Below are positions 1-6,170 of a DNA stretch of 6,170 nucleotides, one piece after another (position 1 is the first letter of the stretch; each line of letters starts with the position of its first letter). Below the pieces are notes generated by a model. The model saw only the letters and a list, made by a program, of their open reading frames with translations. It searched no databases and was not told where the DNA came from. The DNA comes from Planctomycetaceae bacterium. GTDB taxonomy: Bacteria > Planctomycetota > Phycisphaerae > Phycisphaerales > SM1A02. The position numbers were made by a program, and so were the translations under genes. Location: positions 1 to 6,170 of the forward strand of contig CANHFL010000074.1 of assembly GCA_947459855.1 (NCBI GenBank), written 5' to 3'.

Positions 1-153
1 CACCAGCGGTACCACGTACATGCATGCCGCCGCCAGGCCCTGCACCAGGATGGACGCGGCATACAGCCCGCGGTCGGGCCCCAGCACGGTCCACAGATCC
101 GCCAGGCGGCGGAGCGGGGGCACGGTGCGGTCCTGGGGCGTCGCGTCGGCCAT
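1..153 (-). CDS. N-terminus of a membrane protein, probably an exporter-type ABC transporter (partial)
   Basis: Only the first 51 codons are in the window; the gene runs off the left edge. The start is the ATG at 153, with an in-frame TGA at 165-163 just upstream, so no longer form is likely. Residues 1-30 are a polar, arginine-containing N-terminus (it includes LRRLADLWTVLGPDR), and about residues 31-51 form a hydrophobic segment (LYAASILVQGLAAACMYVVPLV without its charged flank). This layout, a short cytoplasmic helix followed by a first membrane helix ending in a proline, resembles the start of MsbA-type ABC transporters in which permease and ATPase are fused, but no ATPase motif can be seen here. 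The gene lies 39 bases after the enolase stop, on the same strand, with a strong hairpin in between. There is no clear Shine-Dalgarno site. Other polytopic membrane proteins could begin the same way. That it is a gene is fairly sure; the family is a guess. Confidence 0.55.
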   Translation of the reverse strand, partial: MADATPQDRTVPPLRRLADLWTVLGPDRGLYAASILVQGLAAACMYVVPLV

Positions 154-166
154 CGGATCACGTCAT

Positions 167-192
167 GCGGGCGCGGCGTCGCCGCGCGCCGC
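167..192 (-). terminator. GC-rich hairpin directly after the enolase stop codon
   Basis: A perfect 7-bp stem with a 3-base loop (171-187, arms GCGCGGC and GCCGCGC) extends by four more pairs if the base at 188 is bulged, giving about 11 pairs. It starts next to the eno stop codon (195-193) and ends 13 bases before the start of the next gene. There is no T-run after it, so it is not a classical intrinsic terminator. It could instead stabilise the eno mRNA end or reduce read-through into the transporter gene. GC-rich DNA forms such stems easily, but this one is unusually long. Confidence 0.4.
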
Positions 193-1539
<1,347 letters not shown>

Positions 1540-1549
<10 letters not shown>

Positions 1550-2463
1550 AGCGCCGCCCACGCGTCCTTCACCACCCAGCTCATCGCCTCCATCGCCGCG
1601 TCGGTGCGGCTGGCCAGGTGCGGTGCCAGGTGGGCGTTGGGCAGGCCGAGCAGGGGAGATTCCGCGGTGAACGGTTCGGGGTCGTGCACGTCCAGCACCG
1701 CCTGCGCCGCGGGGTTCGCACGCAGCCAGCGCGCCAGCGCGCGGTCGTCGATCACGAAGCCGCGGCTGGTGTTCAGGAGCACGGCGTCGGGCTTGAGGAG
1801 CCCCAGCAGGCGCTCGCCGACCAGGTGGCGGTTGGCGGCGCGGCCGTCGATGTGGACCGTCAGCACGTCGGCGTGCCTGAACAGGTCCTCGGCCGTGACG
1901 GGGAACGCGCCGTGGCGCAGCGCTTCCGGGATCTCCAGCAGGTCGCAGAACTCGACCTCGAAGCCGATCGCGCCGGCGACCTGCGCCACGCGCCTGCCGA
2001 TCCGTCCCATGCCCAGGATGCCCAGGCGCAGCTCGTTCATCTGGCGGCGGCCGACGATCTCGGCGCGGACCTCGTCCCACCGTGCGCGGTCGAGCGGCGC
2101 GTCGAGCAGCACGCGCGGCCGCAGCGTGTCGCACAGCAGGCACAGCACGTACTCGACCACCGCCTGCGTGTTGGCGTCCGGCGTGTTGCACACACGGATG
2201 CCGCGGCGCGCGCAGGCCTCCTGGTCGATGTTGTCCAGCCCGACCCCCGCGCGGGCCACCACGCGCAGCCGCGGCAGCCGGTCCAGCAGGGCGTCGTCGA
2301 CCCGCGTGTAGGTCCGCACGACCAGCCCCTCGGCGTCGGGGGCGGCGCTGGCGAAGGTCGCCGACCCGGGGGCGGCCACCACCAGGTCCGCCCGCTCGGC
2401 CAGCCAGGCGGCGGCGGGGGGGGACAGGTGCTCGGTCTGGATCACGACGGGGCGGGTGGTCAC
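1540..2463 (-). CDS. D-isomer-specific 2-hydroxyacid dehydrogenase (NAD-dependent)
   Basis: Members reduce 2-keto acids to D-2-hydroxy acids, or the reverse, with NAD(P)H in the cytoplasm. The group includes phosphoglycerate, glycerate/hydroxypyruvate and lactate enzymes. The 307-residue product has the single catalytic-plus-nucleotide-binding layout with no C-terminal ACT domain. Seen: RAGVGLDNID (71-80) of the substrate-binding half, NTPDANTQAVVE (93-104), the Rossmann motif GMGRIG (151-156), and Asp174 at the end of the following strand, which favours NAD over NADP. The catalytic triad is complete: Arg234 in NTSRG, Glu263 in DVHDPEP and His282 in APHLASRT. The start is GTG with no Shine-Dalgarno site; it gives a normal family N-terminus. 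It sits just upstream of enolase, so a substrate close to glycerate or 3-phosphoglycerate is tempting, but that is only neighbourhood inference and the substrate cannot be read from the sequence. An 8-base C-run falls in codons 14-16. Confidence 0.9.
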
Positions 2464-2654
2464 GGGGCCAACGGTAGCGATTCCGCGGCCCGCGCGCCCG
2501 AGAACCCGCCGTCACGGGGAGGTTTCCGCTTGCAATCGGGGGGGTTCCGATCACATTCTTCGCGTGCGACTCCGATAGGTTGGTTGGCGGCCCGTACGGG
2601 CGCCACCCGCCCCGCAGTCGCCACGGACCCGACGCCCCACCGAGACCCGACGCC
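2464..2654. promoter_or_regulatory. Divergent intergenic region between dehydrogenase and secreted protease-like gene
   Basis: This 191-base stretch separates two divergent genes, so it must hold both promoters unless one is transcribed from further away. No strong sigma-70 pair is seen. For the right-hand gene, TTGCAA (2530-2535) followed 18 bases later by CATTCT (2554-2559) is the best pair; it would give a leader of about 90 bases. For the left-hand gene only a poor TACCGT (2476-2471) occurs, seven bases before the GTG start. The region also has a 7-base G-run (2538-2544). Confidence 0.4.
2531..2555. promoter_or_regulatory. Operator-like imperfect inverted repeat
   Basis: Two 9-base arms, TGCAATCGG and CCGATCACA, are inverted copies matching at seven of nine positions. 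They are separated by seven bases, so arm centres are 16 bases apart. It lies between and overlaps the tentative -35 and -10 boxes of the right-hand gene, where a repressor site would be expected. No regulator gene is in the window, so this is only a structural observation. Confidence 0.25.
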
Positions 2655-4199
2655 ATGCCCCGCATCCGAACGGCCGCATCCTTCGTCCCGCTCATGCTGA
2701 TCGTCTCGGCTTCCGTGCACGCCGACGAGATCGGCTTCGAGGAACTCGTTGCCCGCCTGGGCAGCGCCGTCCCGACCGGCGCGAACGTCACCGCCTCGCA
2801 GGTCGAGGCTCCCGAGGGCAGCGGCGGCTATGCGCCGGACACGACGCAGGGCTACTTCGCCGGCAAGACGTTCAACATGATGAACGGCGTGCTCCCGGCG
2901 AGCACCCACGCCACCGAGGTCGGCCGCAACTGGTTCGGCAGCGGCGGCAACAGCATCGCCCCGGGCCTGACCCGCATCTGGGTCTACAACGCGAACGGGT
3001 GGGCGCAGTCGTCGTTCCTGCGCGTCGCGCAGGGCGCGATCGCGCCGCTGAACATGCCGGCCGCGAACAACCGCGTGGTCAACTGCAGCTGGATCGGGGA
3101 ATTCGGTGCGCCCTACGACAACGAGGCGATCCGCCGCGCCGACTTCGCCATGAACCGTGACGGGACGCTCTTCGTCGTCGGCGAGAACAACGGCGCAGGC
3201 AGCCTGTCGTACCCGCTCATGAGCGGCCAGTACAACGGCCTGGCGGTCGGGCTCACCAGTGGGCAGCACAGCGTCGGCCTGCCCGTCGGCATCGACGGCT
3301 CGGCGCGCATGAAGCCCGAGATCGTCGCGCCCGGTTCGTTCACCAGCTTCGCCACGCCCGTCGTCTCCGCCGCCGCGGCGCTCCTCTACGACGTCGCCTA
3401 CACGCTGCCCTTCAGCCAGAACGTGAACCGGCTGGCGAACACCACGGTCAAGGCCGCTCTGATGGCAGGCGCGATGCACGGCCCGGCGTGGACCAACCAG
3501 GCGCCCGGCTCGGGTGCCACGCGCGGCATCACCGCCAAGCCGATCGACCCGGTCTACGGCGCGGGCACCGTGAACATCGACCGCGCGCACCGGATCTTCA
3601 CGGCGAACGAGGGCTTCGGGTCCTCCACCGCCGCCGGCGCGACCGTCGCGCAGTCGCTCGTCGGCTGGGACTTCGAGGTCGCCACGCTCGGCTACGCGCG
3701 CTGGTACCGGATCGAAGTCCCGAACACGGCGGACGCCAGCATCCTGCTGACCTGGAACCGCAACCCGACGATCGCGCAGTTCTCCGCGGGCACCGAGCCC
3801 GGCATGCCGAACCTGCGGCTGGAACTCTTCCGCCTCTCGGGCGGATCCCCGGTCGCGATCTCCGGCGATGCCGGGGCAGCCTTCTTCGCCGCGGGCAACT
3901 GCGTCAGCGACAGCGCGCAGGACAACTTCGAGCACCTGTACCTCAAGGGACTGGCCGCGGGCAGCTACCTGCTGGCGGTCACGCGCAACGACGCGGCCAA
4001 CATCGCCTCCAGCGCGACGCTCGCGTGGATGGTCGAGCCGCAGGCGATCCTGGGCGACCTGAACGGGGACTACGTCGTCAACGGTGCCGACCTCGGCATC
4101 ATGCTGGGGAACTGGGGCCTGCCGGGCATCACCGACCTCGACAGCAACGGCACCACCAACGGTGCCGACCTGGGCATCCTTCTCGGTGCGTGGCGCTGA
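2655..4199 (+). CDS. Secreted subtilisin-fold (S8-like) protein with C-terminal dockerin-like tail
   Basis: The 514-residue product starts with a signal peptide (charged MPRIR, hydrophobic core, probable cleavage after VHA at 23), which decides the ATG at 2655 over one 75 bases upstream. Residues about 40-250 follow the order of an S8 subtilase. The Asp strand is NVTASQVEA with Glu51 in the Asp place. The His block STHATEVG has His85, then IAPG. The oxyanion block is VVGENNG (Asn179), and the Ser block TSFATPVVSAAAALL has Ser231. From about 335 to 460 is a region with alternating hydrophobic residues, ending in LKGLAAGSYLLAVTRND, like a prepeptidase C-terminal beta domain. Two EF-hand-type dockerin loops follow (468-479 and 494-505). 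It is probably exported and possibly anchored or assembled through the tail. Protease activity is uncertain because of the Asp-to-Glu change and the loss of Gly in the GTS motif. No Shine-Dalgarno site is visible. Confidence 0.85.
   Translation: MPRIRTAASFVPLMLIVSASVHADEIGFEELVARLGSAVPTGANVTASQVEAPEGSGGYAPDTTQGYFAGKTFNMMNGVLPASTHATEVGRNWFGSGGNSIAPGLTRIWVYNANGWAQSSFLRVAQGAIAPLNMPAANNRVVNCSWIGEFGAPYDNEAIRRADFAMNRDGTLFVVGENNGAGSLSYPLMSGQYNGLAVGLTSGQHSVGLPVGIDGSARMKPEIVAPGSFTSFATPVVSAAAALLYDVAYTLPFSQNVNRLANTTVKAALMAGAMHGPAWTNQAPGSGATRGITAKPIDPVYGAGTVNIDRAHRIFTANEGFGSSTAAGATVAQSLVGWDFEVATLGYARWYRIEVPNTADASILLTWNRNPTIAQFSAGTEPGMPNLRLELFRLSGGSPVAISGDAGAAFFAAGNCVSDSAQDNFEHLYLKGLAAGSYLLAVTRNDAANIASSATLAWMVEPQAILGDLNGDYVVNGADLGIMLGNWGLPGITDLDSNGTTNGADLGILLGAWR
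4056..4169 (+). repeat. Two dockerin-like calcium-loop repeats (within the coding sequence)
   Basis: Loop 1 is Asp468, Asn470, Asp472, Asn476, Asp479; loop 2 is Asp494, Asp496, Asn498, Asn502, Asp505. Both have the spacing D.[ND].[DN]...N..D of dockerin type I calcium loops, each followed by LGI and a GNW or GAW ending. The DNA of the shared NGADLGI stretch is 20 of 21 bases identical between copies (4080-4100 and 4158-4178), a period of 78 bases, which suggests a recent duplication or codon-level conservation. Confidence 0.8.
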
Positions 4200-4209
4200 A
4201 CGCCGCGCG

Positions 4210-4231
4210 GGGCAGGGGCCTCGCCTGCGCC
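4210..4231 (+). terminator. Hairpin after the secreted-protein gene
   Basis: GCAGG (4212-4216) pairs with CCTGC (4224-4228), and GG with CC after one bulged base, giving seven pairs around a 7-base loop. It lies ten bases after the TGA and has no T-run. Together with the -10-like box that follows, it suggests that the permease may be transcribed separately. Confidence 0.3.
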
Positions 4232-4236
4232 ACGGC

Positions 4237-4242
4237 TAGACT
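4237..4242 (+). promoter_or_regulatory. Possible -10 box for the permease gene, short or no leader
   Basis: TAGACT matches TATAAT at four of six positions and lies nine bases before the ATG at 4252. Transcription starting about seven bases later would make an almost leaderless mRNA, in keeping with the absence of a Shine-Dalgarno site. No recognisable -35 box is present. Confidence 0.3.
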
Positions 4243-4251
4243 CCGCGGCGA

Positions 4252-5946
4252 ATGTCCCGCGCATCCTGGGGCCCGCGTCTCCTGCTGGTCGCGCTCGTCG
4301 CCTTCCTGGGCGCCGCGCTCGCGTACCCCGTTGCGCTGACCGTCGCCGAGGCGTTCCGCAGCGATGCCGGCGGGTTCACCCTGCACCATGTCCGGTCGGT
4401 GTTCGCGGAGGCCCCCACGCGCCGCGGGCTCGCCAACGCCACCTGGATCGCGTGTGCGACCACCGCGCTCGCCACGCTGATCGCGCTGCCGCTGGCGGTG
4501 GTCGGCGCGCGCTTCGCGTTCGCGGGCAAGCGCCTCCTGTCGGCGCTGCTGCTGCTGCTGCCCCTGGTGCTGCCGCCGTTCGTCGGCGCGATCGGCGTGC
4601 GCCACCTGCTGGGCCGCGCGGGTGCGCTGAACGCTGCGCTCGGCACCGACATCGACTGGCTGGCGCGCGGTGGGCCGTGGGCGATCGTCGCGATGGAGGC
4701 GATCGCGCTTTACCCGATCCTCTACCTGAACCTGGTGGCGGCGCTCTCGAACGTCGACCCCACGCTCGAGGAGGCCGCCGAGGCGGCGGGCGCATCCGGC
4801 TGGACGCGGTTCCGCCGCATCACGCTTCCGCTGGTTCGCCCGGGGCTCTTCGCGGGCGCCACGATCGTCTTCGTCTGGAGCTTCACCGAGCTCGGCACGC
4901 CGCTGATGTTTGAGTACTACGACGTCACCAGCGTGCAGGTCTTCAACGGCATCCGCGAGGTGGAAGCCAGCCACCGGCCCTACGCGCTGGTCGTCGTGAT
5001 GCTGCTCTTCAGCGTCGGCTTCTACCTCCTGGGGAAGTCCACGCTGGGCCGCGCGACGGCGGCATCGAAGGGCAAGGCGTCGGTCGCCCGCGCCGAGGTG
5101 CGGCTCACCGGCGCCGCGCAGGCCGGTGCGATCGCCCTGTTCGGCGGCGTGGCGCTGGTGGCGTCGATGCCCGCGCTCGCGGTCGGCTTCGCCAGCCTCT
5201 CGGTGCCCGGGCAGTGGTACGGCACGCTGATCCCCCGCTCGTACACCCTGGATCACTACGCGCAGGCGCTTTCGCACCCGCTGGCGGCAGGCAGCATCCG
5301 CAACTCGCTGGTGCTTGCGGGGCTCGCCGTCCTGCTGGCCGTGGTGGTCGGGTTCGCCGCGGCACGGCTCCTTGTTCGCTCGCGGCTGCGCGGGACGTGG
5401 CTCCTCGACGCACTGGTGATGCTGCCGCTCGCCGTCCCGGGCATCGTGCTGGCGTTCGGCTACGTGGCCGTCAGCCTGCGCTGGCCGTTCGCGGGCGTGC
5501 TCGAGATCGTCGGCCCGGACCCGAACCCGTTCCCGTTCCTGGTGGTGGCCTATGCGGTGCGACGGCTGCCCTACGTGGTGCGCAGCGCTGCGGCCGGGCT
5601 GGAGCAGACCAGCGAGGACCTCGAGGAAGCGGGGCGGGTGGCAGGCGCGGGGACGTGGCGCATCCAGCGCCGCATCGTGGCGCCGCTCATCGCCGCAAAC
5701 CTGCTGGCCGGCGCGATCCTGGCCTTCAGCTTCAGCATGCTCGAGGTCAGCGACAGCCTGCTGCTGGCCCAGCGCGAGGCCGACTATCCGATCACCAAGG
5801 CCATCTACGCGCTCTTCGAACGCCTGGGCGACGGTCCCGGCATCGCCAGCGCGATGGGCGTCTGGGCGATGGCGCTGCTCGCGCTGACCCTCTTCGCGGC
5901 CAGCGTCCTGATCGGCCGGCGCATGGGCGCGCTCTTCCGCGCGTAG
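4252..5946 (+). CDS. Fused two-domain ABC importer permease (iron(III)/thiamine type)
   Basis: This inner-membrane protein would form the whole channel of a binding-protein-dependent ABC importer, since two permease halves are joined in one chain of 564 residues, a usual length for FbpB- and ThiP-like permeases. About 12 membrane segments can be read, near residues 9-31, 62-84, 95-117, 142-165, 197-217, 243-262, 289-313, 351-373, 382-407, 426-445, 478-500 and 532-554. Each half has an EAA loop that contacts the ATPase: EEAAEAAG with RITLP (173-193) and EEAGRVAG with RIVAP (458-478). FTELGTPLMF (211-220) resembles the DFGTP stretch of iron(III) permeases, so ferric iron is the first guess; thiamine, phosphonate or spermidine cannot be excluded. 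No ATPase or binding protein is in the window. A link with the secreted protein 52 bases upstream is not implied by function. No Shine-Dalgarno site is seen. Confidence 0.9.
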   Translation: MSRASWGPRLLLVALVAFLGAALAYPVALTVAEAFRSDAGGFTLHHVRSVFAEAPTRRGLANATWIACATTALATLIALPLAVVGARFAFAGKRLLSALLLLLPLVLPPFVGAIGVRHLLGRAGALNAALGTDIDWLARGGPWAIVAMEAIALYPILYLNLVAALSNVDPTLEEAAEAAGASGWTRFRRITLPLVRPGLFAGATIVFVWSFTELGTPLMFEYYDVTSVQVFNGIREVEASHRPYALVVVMLLFSVGFYLLGKSTLGRATAASKGKASVARAEVRLTGAAQAGAIALFGGVALVASMPALAVGFASLSVPGQWYGTLIPRSYTLDHYAQALSHPLAAGSIRNSLVLAGLAVLLAVVVGFAAARLLVRSRLRGTWLLDALVMLPLAVPGIVLAFGYVAVSLRWPFAGVLEIVGPDPNPFPFLVVAYAVRRLPYVVRSAAAGLEQTSEDLEEAGRVAGAGTWRIQRRIVAPLIAANLLAGAILAFSFSMLEVSDSLLLAQREADYPITKAIYALFERLGDGPGIASAMGVWAMALLALTLFAASVLIGRRMGALFRA

Positions 5947-5981
5947 GAAACTGGGTTCGGGGTAGCCCTGTACCGATTTCC
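5946..5981 (+). terminator. Possible interrupted hairpin at the end of the permease gene
   Basis: GGAAA (5946-5950) can pair with TTTCC (5977-5981), enclosing TCGG.GG.TA (5957-5964) against TACCGA (5971-5976), with a 6-base bulge on the left side. The stem overlaps the TAG stop. Only three T residues occur in the right arm and there is no T-run after it, so function as a terminator is doubtful. Confidence 0.25.
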
Positions 5982-6170
5982 GGGGTTGAAAGGCTGTGCG
6001 TGGTCGCCGCGCCCTTTCGCTGCGCTTGGCCGCCGAGGCAGTGCGTGGTCACCGCGCCCTTTCGCTGCGCTTGGCCCCCTCCTCCGCGAACTTCCTCGCT
6101 CCACCAGGTTCCGCTCGTCATCGTGTTCGGCTGGCTCGGCACGTGGCACGACCCGGGCCGAATCGGACCG
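5947..6170. other. Right-hand non-coding stretch without a supported gene
   Basis: After the permease stop I find no plausible coding region on the plus strand. Two minus-strand frames stay open to the right edge, as is common at this GC content, but their translations are arginine- and glycine-rich and continue antisense into the permease gene. The stretch holds the hairpin and the direct repeat described separately. Confidence 0.5.
5991..6076. repeat. Two-copy 41-base direct repeat, period 45
   Basis: Copies lie at 5991-6031 and 6036-6076 and differ at two positions (5995/6040 and 6006/6051); they are separated by four bases. Each contains GCGCCCTTTCGCTGCGC. Identity stops abruptly on both sides. 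On the minus strand both copies are open and read as a short peptide repeat (GGQAQRKGA.TTH), but no credible gene surrounds it. It may be a local tandem duplication or part of an interspersed intergenic element. Confidence 0.75.

Noticed and set aside
158..166. A two-codon mini-frame ATG-ACG-TGA just before the transporter start, as a possible leader peptide.
   Set aside because: Too short to carry any signal and expected by chance; no ribosome binding site precedes it.
2580..2654. Upstream extension of the secreted protein by 25 codons.
   Set aside because: It would put a proline- and arginine-rich stretch before an otherwise perfect signal peptide, so the start at 2655 is preferred.
2460..3935. 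A 491-codon open frame on the minus strand, antisense to the secreted protein.
   Set aside because: Low-complexity composition, no recognisable domain, and a convincing signal peptide and S8 blocks on the other strand.
4129..5277. A 382-codon minus-strand open frame opposite the permease.
   Set aside because: Arg/Gln/Asp-rich antisense string without motifs; the plus strand has clear membrane segments and EAA loops.
5991..6076. Possible CRISPR array.
   Set aside because: Only two repeat copies with a 4-base spacer, so there is no room for real spacers, and no cas genes are present.
5792..6149. Two minus-strand open frames that include the peptide form of the direct repeat (GGQAQRKGA.TTH).
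   Set aside because: They run antisense into the permease gene, and the peptide repeat follows simply from the DNA repeat having a period of 45, a multiple of three.

Overview
The window is about 70% GC and reads as ordinary chromosomal DNA of a planctomycete, most likely of the class Phycisphaerae. The main clue is the C-terminus of the secreted protein at 2655-4199. It carries two calcium-loop repeats of the form GDLNGD..VNGADLG, a dockerin-like tail that I associate with exported proteins of that group. High GC, weak or absent Shine-Dalgarno sites and very short leaders fit this, but the placement is an inference from one motif family.

Left half, minus strand, transcribed right to left: a single-domain D-2-hydroxyacid dehydrogenase (2463-1540), then enolase (1485-193), then the first 51 codons of a membrane protein that looks like an exporter-type ABC transporter (from 153, running off the left edge). 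The spacings are 54 and 39 bases, so co-transcription is possible. However, a 5/6 match to a -10 box lies just before eno and GC-rich hairpins sit at the gene ends, so eno may also have its own promoter.

A 191-base divergent intergenic region (2464-2654) separates this from the right half. It contains an imperfect inverted repeat, 2531-2555, that could be an operator.

Right half, plus strand: an exported subtilisin-fold protein (2655-4199) with signal peptide, a degenerate S8 domain, a C-terminal beta-rich region and the dockerin-like tail. After 52 bases comes a fused two-domain ABC importer permease of the FbpB/ThiP-like kind (4252-5946), with 12 predicted membrane segments and two EAA loops. 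No binding protein or ATPase for it is in the window. The last 224 bases hold no convincing gene but contain a 41-base direct repeat in two copies.

I see no RNA gene, insertion sequence, CRISPR array or defence system. The most unusual points are the subtilase whose catalytic Asp position is apparently Glu, the repeated layout 'stop codon, GC hairpin, -10 box, next start' in two different 50-base gaps, and the two-copy repeat in the right-hand tail. Genes for lower glycolysis and for membrane transport are side by side here, but nothing shows that they form one functional system.
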